64,000 nt of DNA from CAYNRE01 sp964399535. Lineage in GTDB: Bacteria > Planctomycetota > Planctomycetia > Pirellulales > CAYNRE01. The stretch is from the NCBI GenBank assembly GCA_964399535.1, contig CAYNRE010000055.1, positions 186,001 through 250,000 of the forward strand, read 5' to 3'. Each line of letters begins with the position of its first letter. Position 1 is the stretch's first letter. Below are positions 26,145 through 36,193 of this stretch, piece by piece. The translations under genes and the position numbers were made by a program. The notes beneath the pieces were generated by a model. It saw nothing but the letters and a program-made list of their open reading frames with translations, was not told the DNA's origin and searched no databases.

Positions 26145-26761
26145 ACCCCAGCGGCGCTGGAGCGGTCCGAGCACTCGCCGCAGCGAGCCAGGGCCACGTA
26201 GTCGGGCCTGTCGGCCGAAGTGGCGTGGCGATACCCGCGAACAATGCGCCCCTGGGAAATCAGAAACACGCCGGGCATTTGCCTGCCGTCGCCTTTCAGC
26301 CCCCCCCAGCCGTGGCGCTCGACGAGGGCCGCGATTAGGCCCCGCCACCAGACCCGCCAGCCGAGCAACTGGCGCCAGGAGCCGCGCGCTAAGCCAAAGG
26401 CGCGGTACAGCGCCCCTTGGGGGTCGCTGATCCGGGGCACTTCCCCCAGCTCGTACCGAGGGAAGAACTCGGCCGCCTGTTCCTCGCTGCCTAGGTGGAC
26501 GAGCACGAGCTGGGTGCCCTGCTCCTGGATAAATCGGCGGCGAAGCCGCAGATCGGCCAGCGCCTGGCGACAAAAGGTGCAGCCGGCGTGCCGGAGGAAG
26601 ACCACCAAGGTTGGACGCCGCCGCGAGAGCTCGCCCAGGGTGGTGCCTTGATTGGTCTGGGTGGCTTCGAGTCTGCTGGCCAGATCGAGTGGATCAAACG
26701 GGTCGGTCGACCGATCGATCGGGGATTCGACCAGCCGGCGTTGGGCCGTGGGGGTCACCAT
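26141..26761 (-). CDS. AhpC/TSA-like (SelL/PXL2-type) redoxin
   Basis: A 206-residue thioredoxin-fold protein. The strand-helix motif LVVFLRHAGCTFCRQALADL places a CxxC pair near residue 63, as in peroxiredoxin-like 2 and SelL proteins. Downstream are VLVHLGSEEQAAEFFPRYEL, VPRISDPQGALYRAFGLARG and PGVFLISQGRIVRGYRH, the last being the usual final strand pair. It probably reduces peroxides or disulfides in the cytoplasm. The ATG at 26761 gives a normal N-terminus; a longer start at 26860 lacks a ribosome site. It overlaps the 3' end of the J-like gene by four bases. Confidence 0.82.
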   Translation of the reverse strand: MVTPTAQRRLVESPIDRSTDPFDPLDLASRLEATQTNQGTTLGELSRRRPTLVVFLRHAGCTFCRQALADLRLRRRFIQEQGTQLVLVHLGSEEQAAEFFPRYELGEVPRISDPQGALYRAFGLARGSWRQLLGWRVWWRGLIAALVERHGWGGLKGDGRQMPGVFLISQGRIVRGYRHATSADRPDYVALARCGECSDRSSAAGV

Positions 26762-26912
26762 GTGCGGCTCGTTTGACAGAACGCGCTTCGTCGGACAATT
26801 GTGGGAACTTTGCCACCCCCCTCTCCCGATTGGGAGAGCAGAGCGATCGACGGTACGCACCGGTTGGCGAATGCTTGCACGGGGTTTCCAGTTTCGAACT
26901 ACGCGAGTTTTG

Positions 26913-27320
26913 TCAAACTCTCGGGGAAGTTGGCCGCGCCGGTCGGCTCGCTACCCGTCGACAGGCGCCGTCCCCCTCGCAGCGACCGGTCCACTTCAGG
27001 CGATTGCCGGCGAAGATGCGGTAGCCCCATTCCAACAGGTGCGAGAGCCCGGGTAGCCGGGTCAGGGCGACCAGGGGACCGAGCCCGACCGCTCGGTAAA
27101 TTTGCCGGAACGCCTCGACCCCTTGCACCCAGCGGCCATCGTCGAGCCGGGCGTGCATTTGCTCCATCAGGGTTTGCCAGGTCTTGCCGTAGGCCGTGGC
27201 GTCGAAACCAGGAGCCGCGATGTCGGTGAAGCGAATGCGACCGCGGCGATCGAGCCGACGCAAGAGCGAGATTTCCCGGGCACAGAGAGGACAATCGCCG
27301 TCGTAGAATACCTGCACCAT
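26913..27320 (-). CDS. DCC (DUF393) family thiol-disulfide oxidoreductase-like protein
   Basis: A 135-residue protein beginning MVQVFYDGDCPLCAREISLL, the DGDCxLC signature of the DCC family. It continues with LDRRGRIRFTDIAAPGFDA, VQGVEAFRQIYRAVGLG and a C-terminal segment with one further hydrophobic stretch. DCC proteins are predicted thiol oxidoreductases, some linked to membrane or DNA metabolism; the substrate is unknown. The ATG at 27320 immediately precedes the family start. The redoxin gene lies next on the same strand. Confidence 0.85.
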   Translation of the reverse strand: MVQVFYDGDCPLCAREISLLRRLDRRGRIRFTDIAAPGFDATAYGKTWQTLMEQMHARLDDGRWVQGVEAFRQIYRAVGLGPLVALTRLPGLSHLLEWGYRIFAGNRLKWTGRCEGDGACRRVASRPARPTSPRV

Positions 27321-27507
27321 CGAAGACCGACTCCGGGGGCCCACAGCCTGCGGTACGGGAGCGATGCCAGACAGGCGGAGTTCCGAGCAAGCCCGGGGGC
27401 ACCGGGCTGCGCCCCGCCCGGGGCACCCGCTGCATTCTAGGGAGGTGGGCAAGTCGTCGTTTTCAAGCCCCGTCGGGGGCCCTTCGGGGCAGCGCCGCCC
27501 ACGGCGG

Positions 27508-28653
<1,146 letters not shown>

Positions 28654-28817
28654 CGTGAAACTCGCTACGGAACGGATACTGGAAAGACCAGGCCCCCCCG
28701 CCGACTCGCGGCAGCGGGCCGGCACGAAACGTCGGCATACCCAGGGGCGGGCGACGATGCCATCATCCAAGCCAGGCACGGTCAGGGCAAGTAGGGCGGG
28801 GCCGGCGAGCCGCCGGG

Positions 28818-29312
28818 CTAGGGTTGGGTTGGCCGTTTGGGCCGGGGCCCAGGTTTGCGCCCCTTGGCCCCGGGGGGCGCACCGCGGGCCCGCCGGGTCG
28901 AGGCCGGCGGTTCGCGCAACGTCGCGACATAGTCGAGCGAGGCCGCGAGCAGATCGGCCTGGTCGGCTACCTCGCCCGGCCCCGAGGGTACCAGCAGCCA
29001 GGACCGCATCGTAATCTTGGGCATCGGGCGGAAAACGTAGCCCCGTCCCGCGGCGATCAGGGCGGCGACCATCGGCTCGGGTAGCCGGAGTACCAGGGCC
29101 TCGCCATAGATACAGGCCACTAGCCGGCGTCCCAGGTAAAAGGCGGGCAGACCGAACATTTTTCCCGGCCTCAGCCGAGGCTCGTTCCTCCAGAAATGGC
29201 CGAGCGCAACGGCCAATTCGGTATTGATCGAGCGAGATGCAGGCTCCACCGAGGTGTCGCTCCGAGAGCGGCGCGACGGGCTCGGTTTCTGCGAGGGGGG
29301 CTTTCGCGGCAT
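28818..29312 (-). CDS. TfoX N-terminal domain-like protein
   Basis: A 164-residue basic protein. The central part (RPGKMFGLPAFYLGRRLVA, IYGEALVLRLPEP, GRGYVFRPMPKITMRSWLLV) matches the TfoX_N/YjbR-like fold, which occurs in competence regulators and in small DNA-binding proteins. Both tails are Arg/Pro/Lys-rich. The ATG at 29312 is chosen because AAGGA precedes it by eight bases; an upstream ATG at 29336 would add eight residues. Function unknown; there is no competence gene nearby. Confidence 0.72.
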   Translation of the reverse strand: MPRKPPSQKPSPSRRSRSDTSVEPASRSINTELAVALGHFWRNEPRLRPGKMFGLPAFYLGRRLVACIYGEALVLRLPEPMVAALIAAGRGYVFRPMPKITMRSWLLVPSGPGEVADQADLLAASLDYVATLREPPASTRRARGAPPGAKGRKPGPRPKRPTQP

Positions 29313-29372
29313 GCTCGGTTTCCTTGCGCGAGGCAACCCGCCGCCCGTTCGCGGCCGGCGCCCCGAAGCCGA

Positions 29373-30596
29373 CTAGCGACTCTGGAGATTGGCGGTGATT
29401 TGCGCCAGGCTCTCGGCCAACAATTCGATCTCGTTCGGGGTGTTGAAGGGGGCGAAGCTCGCTCGAACCGTCGGCGGAAGCCCCAGGGCTTCATGCGCCG
29501 GTTGGGCGCAATGGTACCCGCTCCGGACGCAGATTTGCTGGCGGGCCGAGAGCATGCGAGCGACCGCGGCCGAGTCGAGCCCGGCGACCGTCCAGGTAAT
29601 GGCGGCCGAACGCTGGGCCGCCTGGCGCGGGCCGACCAGCGCGACTGCCGGCAGCCGGGCGAACCGCTCTAGGGCCAGTTCCATCAAACCGCGTTCGTGG
29701 GCTTCGATGCTTTCCAGGCCCCAATCGACCAGAAAGCGGCAGGCGGCCGCCAGCCCCAAAACGCCTTCGACGTTGGGTGTGCCCGCTTCCAGCACGTAGG
29801 GCGCGGGCCGAAGCGTGAAACGGTCGGCGTGGACTTCCTCGACCATATCGCCCCCCAGAATCACCGGGCGCAGGCAGGCCATGGCGGTCCGGCGGGCGTA
29901 GAGCACTCCGACCCCCGAGGGTTCCCCCAGCTTGTGGCCGGAGAAGCAGAGGTAATCGCAGCCCAAGGCTTGCACATCGATCGGTCGGTGCGCGGCGGCC
30001 TGGCTGGCGTCGACCAGAACGGCCGCCCCGGCCTGGTGTGCTTCGTCAATCAGCGACCGGATCGGCAGCAGGGTGCCCAGCGCATTGGAAACCCAGCTTA
30101 GAGTTACCAGTTGCGGACGAAACTCGCGCAGCGCGTGGCGAAAATCGTCTTCGTCCAATTGGCCATCGGCCAAGAGCCCCACAGCGCGGCTCGCGGGCCG
30201 ACTTTGCCAGGGCAAGAAATTGCTGTGATGCTCCAGCAGGGTGTACAGCACCCGGCCTGCCGGGGGCAGGCTCTGAGCCACCAGGTGAATGGCTTCCGTG
30301 GCATGGCGCGTGAACGCGATTTCGTGGGGTTCGGCGCCGATAAAAGCGGCGACCGTGTCGCGTGCCTGTTCAAATTGCTCGGTGGCCTCTTCGGCCAATA
30401 AATGCACTCCTCGATGCACGTTGGCCGTGGTTTGGGTGTAATACCGGGTAACCGCTTCGATCACGGCCCGGGGTTTGAGACCGGTTGCGGCCGAGTCGAG
30501 ATACACGATGGGCCGGCCGTTCACGCGCCGCTCGAGCAAAGGATACTCGCGGCGGATTTCGTCGGTGGGTAGCGGTGAATTCACGGGAGACCGCAC
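29373..30596 (-). CDS. sufS: SufS-type cysteine desulfurase (class V aminotransferase)
   Basis: A 407-residue PLP enzyme. YLDSAATGLKP near residue 32, FTRHATEAIHLVAQSL, DASQAAAHRPIDVQALGCDY and SGHKLGEPSGVGVLY (Schiff-base Lys, about 224) follow the SufS/CsdA order. RSGYHCAQPAHEALGL near 362 holds the catalytic Cys on the short group II loop. It removes sulfur from cysteine as a persulfide for Fe-S cluster or cofactor assembly. The GTG at 30596 has GGAG five bases upstream. No sufBCDE genes are adjacent, so it may be CsdA-like rather than a true SUF component. Confidence 0.87.
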   Translation of the reverse strand: MRSPVNSPLPTDEIRREYPLLERRVNGRPIVYLDSAATGLKPRAVIEAVTRYYTQTTANVHRGVHLLAEEATEQFEQARDTVAAFIGAEPHEIAFTRHATEAIHLVAQSLPPAGRVLYTLLEHHSNFLPWQSRPASRAVGLLADGQLDEDDFRHALREFRPQLVTLSWVSNALGTLLPIRSLIDEAHQAGAAVLVDASQAAAHRPIDVQALGCDYLCFSGHKLGEPSGVGVLYARRTAMACLRPVILGGDMVEEVHADRFTLRPAPYVLEAGTPNVEGVLGLAAACRFLVDWGLESIEAHERGLMELALERFARLPAVALVGPRQAAQRSAAITWTVAGLDSAAVARMLSARQQICVRSGYHCAQPAHEALGLPPTVRASFAPFNTPNEIELLAESLAQITANLQSR

Positions 30597-30615
30597 TCCG
30601 TCTCCGGGAGGCCGA

Positions 30616-32097
30616 CTAGGAACAACCGTAAACCAGCGCGGGCCCCGCGCTCATGCGATCGAAGCTGGCCGAGCGCACGTGGCGGAATTTGCCCGAACGT
30701 TCGGGCAAAATGGTTTGCACGGTCCGCAGCACGATTCGCTGTTCGGAGCCTAACAGAGTTCGTAAGCCAGCGATTACGCCAGCGGCATCGGGCCCGCCGT
30801 CGCGCGGCACCACCTTGAGCTCCAACCGGCCCGAGGAATCCTCGACCAACTGGAATTCGTCGATGCCGGGCAGGGCATAAAGCCAGCGCGCCAGCATTTC
30901 GCTCGAGAACCAACGCCCCGAGGACCCGACCAGGGTGTCTTCCAGACGGCCTTCGACGAACAAGCGCGGGCTGAGCCGTCCACAGGGGCACGGCTCGGTA
31001 ACCAGCCGCCCCACGTCGCTAATTTGGTACCGCACCAGCGGCGTGGCCCAGTTGTGCAGATCGGTCACCAGCACCTGGCCTAGATCGCCGTCGGGCACCG
31101 GTTGGCCGTCGCGAACCACTTCGATCAGAAACTGGTCGGTTAGCACGTGCATGCCCTGGCGGAACCGGCAATCGAACGCCATGGTGCCCATTTCTCGGCT
31201 GCCGTAGTCCGAGCGGGTGCGGGTGGAAAATGCCTGGTCGATCTCGTCACGCACCGGGCTCGCCAGTAGCGAGCCCATGGGCTTGACCACCGGCACCCGC
31301 GGCAGCGGGCGGCCCGTGACCCGGCTGTGGCGAGCCAGGCCGCGCAGGTATTCGGGTAGCGCTTTGAGCAGTACCGGGCGGCTGGCATGCAGGCGGTCGA
31401 TGTATTGATCGAGTTGCTTCGCCGAGGGGTGGGTACCCTCGGGGCCAAAGGATTCCCAGACCAGGGCACGGCGAATCCACCGTTGCATGACCAGGCCCCG
31501 CAGATCGCTTTGGGCCTCTCGGTCGCCGAGGCGCCCCTGCCGCAGCATTTGACCCAGGTGGCGCAGCGGAGTCGTACTGCGCATGCCGCCGGGGCCGCAG
31601 AGCGTACTGCAATCGTCGGGCGGAATGAAAACGGCGTGTCGCCCCAGCGCATAGGGCGAGTCTTCGCTCAGGCCTACCAGGTCGGCTGCCAAACCACGAT
31701 CGCGCCGCTCGAAATCGTGGATCACGATGATGCGATTGGCGGTCCCGCGGCTGCCCACGTATTGCCAAAGGGGCGAGCGAAAACCGGCCGCCGCGACGCG
31801 ATCGGGAAAGTTGGCTTGGAATTCAGACTTGGTCAGTACGCCAAGCCGTGGTAGGTCGGCAAGATTTCGCAGTGCCTGGTCCGGGGCACCCATCCCTTGA
31901 AATCGCTCGCGATAGAACGGGCAGGTCTCGTGTGCCCAACGTACCAGGCAGCGAACCGCCTCGAGTTGACGGGCCCGCTGCCGCTCGGCGGGCAGAAACT
32001 GGTGGGCACGGATCGCGCGGGCGGTGGTGAGAAACCTGCTGCGAGTCCGTTTCAAGGCCGCGGGCAACAGCAGATTTCGCAGCCAAAAGCTGTACAT
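30616..32097 (-). CDS. PaaK/CapK-like adenylate-forming enzyme
   Basis: A 493-residue AMP-forming ligase of the phenylacetate-CoA ligase/CapK type. SDYGSREMGTMAFDC corresponds to motif A5, WATPLVRYQISDVGRL to A7, PCPCGRLSPRLFVEGRLEDT to the C-terminal hinge with a zinc-type CxC, and ERSGKFRHVRS to the final catalytic Lys. The usual Ser/Thr/Gly-rich phosphate loop is altered to YVGSRGTANR. The substrate is unknown; polysaccharide- or F390-type carboxylates are possible. The ATG at 32097 (MYSFWLRNLLLP) is the likely start, with 32154 as a longer alternative; neither has a clear ribosome site. Confidence 0.78.
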   Translation of the reverse strand: MYSFWLRNLLLPAALKRTRSRFLTTARAIRAHQFLPAERQRARQLEAVRCLVRWAHETCPFYRERFQGMGAPDQALRNLADLPRLGVLTKSEFQANFPDRVAAAGFRSPLWQYVGSRGTANRIIVIHDFERRDRGLAADLVGLSEDSPYALGRHAVFIPPDDCSTLCGPGGMRSTTPLRHLGQMLRQGRLGDREAQSDLRGLVMQRWIRRALVWESFGPEGTHPSAKQLDQYIDRLHASRPVLLKALPEYLRGLARHSRVTGRPLPRVPVVKPMGSLLASPVRDEIDQAFSTRTRSDYGSREMGTMAFDCRFRQGMHVLTDQFLIEVVRDGQPVPDGDLGQVLVTDLHNWATPLVRYQISDVGRLVTEPCPCGRLSPRLFVEGRLEDTLVGSSGRWFSSEMLARWLYALPGIDEFQLVEDSSGRLELKVVPRDGGPDAAGVIAGLRTLLGSEQRIVLRTVQTILPERSGKFRHVRSASFDRMSAGPALVYGCS

Positions 32098-32426
32098 GAT
32101 GTAACCGAATCGTGCCCTTGGCCGCAGGTCCGAAGACCGCGAAAGGCGAGGCATCTGGTCTGGCGCAGGATGGCTATCGAAACCGATCGATTCGCGTCAC
32201 CCCCCGCTGGAAACCGAGACGCCGCTCGCGTTTCAGGGTACGAATCTAGAAGCTATATCGCGAGTTAGGTCGATTCAAGCAGTAAGATTCGGGCCTTAAT
32301 GCCGGTTTCACTTGGGGGGACGATTCAGCACCGGGGGGGTAGGAGCCCCCGGACTTACCCGGAACCGTTCGAAAGGGGGGTGCGCCTGGCCGCTCGCGTT
32401 GGCCAGAAGCTGGGGTATTTGGCCCG
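32098..32426. other. Intergenic region upstream of the PaaK-like gene
   Basis: No supported gene. A GC-rich hairpin with arms CGGGGG and CCCCCG lies near 32331-32355 without a T-run. Minus-strand promoter-like boxes occur near 32240-32275 (TTGAAT, 15-base spacer, TATAGC) and could serve the PaaK-like gene, but the spacing is short. Confidence 0.35.
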
Positions 32427-32588
32427 CCCTAGCCGCCTGTTGAAGGTTGCATCGGGCTGCGTTATCGCAGGGATTCGATGCCAGAATTACGACGTAAGTC
32501 GTTATTCCGCGAGCCGCGACGAGCTTTGCTCGGCGCTTGGCGCTTCTTGAAATAGGCCACGAGGGCACATTTCAACAGACTGCTAGGG
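32427..32588. mobile_element. MITE-like 162-bp element with 18-bp terminal inverted repeats
   Basis: The left end CCCTAGCCGCCTGTTGAA (32427-32444) is the inverted counterpart of the right end TTCAACAGACTGCTAGGG (32571-32588), 16 of 18 bases matching. The interior is visibly richer in A and T than the flanks, has no coding capacity and contains further dyads (AATTACGAC / GTCGTTATT at 32484-32504; TTGAAAT / ATTTCAA near the right end). One end matches a second copy at 22779-22829. No transposase is present, so it would need to be mobilised in trans. A target-site duplication is not obvious. Confidence 0.6.
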
Positions 32589-32779
32589 TGCCCCCGCAGA
32601 CGCTGCCGGCATGGGTGGCCAGTGGGCTTGACCCTGGTGGGCCGGGGTTCGTAATGTCCCGCCTCGCAGGCGGATAGCCCGATTTGCCGCGACGCTCGGG
32701 CCGGGCCGAAGAAGCCTCCGCCACTAACGGCCGGCAACGGACAGCCTGGCCGCCCCCAACCCCACAGGCAGGACGCCCC

Positions 32780-34012
32780 ATGAGCCACGCCGATCGCTCG
32801 CAGCTACTGAGTTCGCCCGCTCCCGCGGTTCCGCTGATCGACACGCGTCGTCAGTTCGCTCCGCTTGCCGACGAAATCTTGTCCGCCGTGAGCCGGGTGT
32901 GTGCCTCGGGGCAGTACATTTTGGGTCCCGAGTGCCAGCAACTGGAAGAGTCGCTGGCCCGCTACAGCGGCGCCGCCCATGCCGTGGCTTGTGCTTCGGG
33001 CAGCGATGCCTTGCTGCTGGCGATGATGGCCTGCGGCATTGGACCTGACGACGAGGTGATTTTGCCGAGCTACACGTTTTTCGCCACGGCCTCGGCGGCC
33101 TGGCGGCTCGGTGCCCGACCCGTGTTCGTCGATATCGATCCGGACACTTTCAATCTGGATCCTGCGTTGATCGCCGAACGGATCACGCCGGCGACGAAGG
33201 CCGTGGTGCCCGTACACCTCTTCGGCCGCTGCGCGCCGATGGACCCGATACTTCAGCTAGGTCAGTCGCGCGGCCTGTGGATCATCGAGGATGCCGCGCA
33301 GGCCATCGGAGCCGAGTGCCGGGGTCGCCGGGCCGGTTCGATGGGCGATATGGGATGTTTCAGCTTCTATCCCACCAAGAACCTGGGGACCATGGGCGAC
33401 GGCGGCCTGCTTACGACCCAGCGGCCCGACCTGGCCAAGCGGCTGCGGCTGTTGTCTACGCACGGCATGGAGCCGCGCTACCACCATGCGATGGTTGGCA
33501 TCAACAGCCGATTGGATGCGATTCAGGCGGCGATTCTGAACGTGAAATTGCCGCATCTCGAATCGTGGACGGCGGCCCGCGCGCAGCACGCGGTGCGCTA
33601 CGGCGAGTTGTTTGCCGATGCCGGCTTGGATAGCGTGCTACGGCTACCCACGGCGCCTTCGCAAGGCCGCCATGTGTGGAACCAGTACGTGGTGCGGGTT
33701 CCCGATGGCCGGCGCGACGCCCTGCGCGACTCGCTCAAGCAGCGGCAGATCGGTACCGAGATTTATTATCCGGTGCCGCTCCACGAGCAGCCCTGCTTCC
33801 GCTCGCTGGGCTATGCCCGGGGGATGCTGCCGCACACGGAACAGGCCGCGCGAGAAACGCTGGCTCTGCCGGTTTATCCGGAGATGAGCGAAGATGAGCA
33901 ACGGGCGGTGGTGCGGGCCATTGCCGACTTTTTCGGTGCGGCTCGTTCCCGCGGCGGCCAGGTGCCCCAACCCCAGTTCCTGCGGCGCGGCGGCTACCGG
34001 GTCGAGGCCTGA
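32780..34012 (+). CDS. DegT/DnrJ/EryC1/StrS family sugar aminotransferase
   Basis: A 410-residue PLP aminotransferase. PLIDTRRQFAPLADEI near residue 17, GQYILGPECQQLEESLARY, CASGSDALLLAMMACGIGPD, VILPSYTFFATASAAWRLGA, IEDAAQAIGA and FSFYPTKNLGTMGDGGLL (Schiff-base Lys, about 200) are all typical. The C-terminal part has NQYVVRVPDGRRDALRDSLK and IYYPVPLHEQPCF. These enzymes aminate nucleotide-linked keto sugars for surface polysaccharide. The ATG at 32780 is preferred over an upstream in-frame start at 32684. No other sugar-nucleotide genes are adjacent. Confidence 0.88.
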   Translation: MSHADRSQLLSSPAPAVPLIDTRRQFAPLADEILSAVSRVCASGQYILGPECQQLEESLARYSGAAHAVACASGSDALLLAMMACGIGPDDEVILPSYTFFATASAAWRLGARPVFVDIDPDTFNLDPALIAERITPATKAVVPVHLFGRCAPMDPILQLGQSRGLWIIEDAAQAIGAECRGRRAGSMGDMGCFSFYPTKNLGTMGDGGLLTTQRPDLAKRLRLLSTHGMEPRYHHAMVGINSRLDAIQAAILNVKLPHLESWTAARAQHAVRYGELFADAGLDSVLRLPTAPSQGRHVWNQYVVRVPDGRRDALRDSLKQRQIGTEIYYPVPLHEQPCFRSLGYARGMLPHTEQAARETLALPVYPEMSEDEQRAVVRAIADFFGAARSRGGQVPQPQFLRRGGYRVEA

Positions 34013-34086
34013 TCTCCGATCCGCGGCCGAGCGGCGGTCGGCACGCGATTCACCAGGCACCGCAGGCGAAGGCCCGGTGCGAACCG

Positions 34087-34416
34087 CTAGACGTTGGCGC
34101 CATCTTTCGAGGCGGTTGCCAGTTCGCGCTCGACCTTGGCTTCCCGTTTGCGCCGAGCCGGGCGGCAGAGCAAGAACAGCCCCATGCCAACCATGGCCGC
34201 GGTGAGGAAGTACTGGTTGACGTAGGCCTTCCCCTCGGTCTCTCCCCCGGGAATTGCGGATTCGTCGCCGGCCGCGCGGGCGATGCCAGCGGTTCCGGTG
34301 ACCAAGGCAAACCCCAGGAGCAGGGCGCCGACAAACGCGCTCCAGCTCGGGCGTTGATGCGGGGAATCGGGATGCGCTACGGTAGGCGAGTTGGGGTGGG
34401 CTTGCATAACCAGCAT
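34087..34416 (-). CDS. Small two-TM membrane protein, function unknown
   Basis: A 109-residue protein with a hydrophobic segment at about 29-48 (AFVGALLLGFALVTGTAGIA), which may be a signal peptide ending in ARAAG, and a second helix at about 67-84 (YFLTAAMVGMGLFLLCRPA) followed by a basic tail. This is the layout of small planctomycete membrane proteins that sit beside other membrane genes. No domain recognised. The start could be the first ATG or the one three codons later. Confidence 0.6.
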   Translation of the reverse strand: MLVMQAHPNSPTVAHPDSPHQRPSWSAFVGALLLGFALVTGTAGIARAAGDESAIPGGETEGKAYVNQYFLTAAMVGMGLFLLCRPARRKREAKVERELATASKDGANV

Positions 34417-34621
34417 GGTAATCAGGGCAATCGGCTCTGGCTAGGGGCTACCCCCCCTGTGGAGAATCGGCACGGTTTTCCAGGCCCTGCGCGCTGCGAA
34501 CCGGGCCGCCGGTGGCCGGCCAGGGGTACCAAGCCGGTTCAAGATCGCATCGAGTTTGGCTGCCAGCGAAAAGGGCTGTGGCGCGCCCTGCAGGCTCGAT
34601 CTCTTGGGCCGCGGCCGAACC

Positions 34622-36193
34622 CTAATTGCCGAATTCCAGATAGCCGCTGAACTCGTCCATCAGGTCGTCGAGCACGAACGGCTTGGGAAACGGTTGATCG
34701 AGCTGTTTGAGACATTCCCGGTAGCGACGCACGCCATCGAGAAGTTCTTCCGCGGTCAGCCCGTCGGTTTTTAGAGAGGGGAACTCGTCCAGCACTTGGC
34801 GCCAGTTTTCGAAGGCCAGCTCGTAATTGGTGCGGGCGGCCAACAGGTTGGCTTCGCGGTAGGCGCGATCGGCCGTGAACAAGGCCTGGCGCGTGGTCAG
34901 CGTGGGAGCGGTTTGTTCGCAGCGGCAGCGCACCACCCAGTAGGGATAGGCCACCTGGGTACGGCTGATGTCGAGTTCGCGCAAGAGCAGTTGGTTGGCC
35001 AGGATCTCGTCGGCCACCTCGAGCGCCCGTTTGCGTCGTGTCTCGTCCTCGATTGCCTGGGCTACGTCGCGAGGGGAAACCTCGATCTTATATTCGATGG
35101 CGGAAATGCGCGCCCGGTCTTCTCGAGTTCGTTTTTGCTCGGGAATGGCGAACAACTCTTTCTCGGGTTCGGAGAGCGCTGCGTGCCGCTCTTCGATCAG
35201 CCGCTTGAGGATTCCGGGGGCCAACTCTTCCAGTTGCCCGTTCAGGCGTTGTTGGTTCGCCAAAGCCCGGTCGAAATCGTCGAGCCGATAGCTCTTAATG
35301 GTCGGTTCCAGGCTGGGAATGTCTTTGTCGCCGAATTCATCCCACTGCCGGGCGGCATCGGCCCAGGCGACGCGTGCCACCTCGCCGAAGGTGCCGTCTT
35401 CCTCCAACGCACCGGCGTAGTTGATCTGACAGCGGGGTGCATCGGCGCGGAACAAGAGCGGGCTTTTGCCGGTAACGATGGCATCGGGATCGAGCAGTTC
35501 GCGGATACCGCCCAGGGGGATGCCGCTATCGACCATGGCCTCGGCCTGGCGAAAGGAGAGCTGGCCCACGAGCCAGTTGTCGCGTTCGGAAACGGGCCGG
35601 TCGCCGTGGAAGTCGTCGTCGTCGCGGAACAAGCGGCGGTACTGCACGCGTTCGTCGGCCCGGCCGATCTTCTGCGAGGTAAACCAGCCGATATCCCAAA
35701 CCAGGATCGGCTCCTGCTTGTTGTAGTTGGTGCCGTCTTTGAGGAAGTTGATTCCACGGATGACCCAGGCATAGCGATCGCGGTAGTCATCCCAGTCGGC
35801 CGACACGTTGTAGGCCAGGTTCCAGCCCTGGAACCGCCAGACGGCGACGAAGTTGGGCTGCAGCTTGATGATCTGAGAGACGGTGGCCGAGAGCGTGGTC
35901 CAGTCGCGTGTCTTTTGCGCTTCGTTGGCCTTGGACCAGAGCAGGTTCACCGCCACGCCCCGCAGCCCAAGCGTGGCCAGCTTGATCGTTTCGCTGGTGG
36001 GGTCGATCTCGCCAATATTGGCTTGATTCAGGTGGTACTCGGTCCGCTTCTGGGCCAGCAGGCCGCCGCCGGTGGCGGGGGCTCCGGGCGTTTCCACGGT
36101 CGAAGGGGGGCTGAGCCAGGCCAGGACCAACATCAGCACCACGATGATGCTGCCGTAGATCAGCTTGCGAACGAAAGGGCGCTCGTAGTTCAT
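34622..36193 (-). CDS. Membrane-anchored partner of an ABC-2 transporter, unknown function
   Basis: A 523-residue protein with one N-terminal helix (about 10-28) and a large extracytoplasmic or helical region. Conserved-looking blocks are LATLGLRGVAVNLLWSKANE, TVSQIIKLQPNFVAVWRFQG and LVWDIGWFTSQKIGRADERV, and a Glu/Arg-rich coil occupies about 330-430. The middle resembles TPR-like helical pairing. Its ATG overlaps the permease stop by four bases (ATGA), so it is translationally coupled to the ABC genes and is probably a subunit or substrate-delivery partner. I do not recognise a named family. Confidence 0.75.
   Translation of the reverse strand: MNYERPFVRKLIYGSIIVVLMLVLAWLSPPSTVETPGAPATGGGLLAQKRTEYHLNQANIGEIDPTSETIKLATLGLRGVAVNLLWSKANEAQKTRDWTTLSATVSQIIKLQPNFVAVWRFQGWNLAYNVSADWDDYRDRYAWVIRGINFLKDGTNYNKQEPILVWDIGWFTSQKIGRADERVQYRRLFRDDDDFHGDRPVSERDNWLVGQLSFRQAEAMVDSGIPLGGIRELLDPDAIVTGKSPLLFRADAPRCQINYAGALEEDGTFGEVARVAWADAARQWDEFGDKDIPSLEPTIKSYRLDDFDRALANQQRLNGQLEELAPGILKRLIEERHAALSEPEKELFAIPEQKRTREDRARISAIEYKIEVSPRDVAQAIEDETRRKRALEVADEILANQLLLRELDISRTQVAYPYWVVRCRCEQTAPTLTTRQALFTADRAYREANLLAARTNYELAFENWRQVLDEFPSLKTDGLTAEELLDGVRRYRECLKQLDQPFPKPFVLDDLMDEFSGYLEFGN

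Noticed and set aside
32299..32550. An 83-residue plus-strand frame
   Set aside because: It crosses the MITE-like element boundary and has no ribosome site or recognisable domain.
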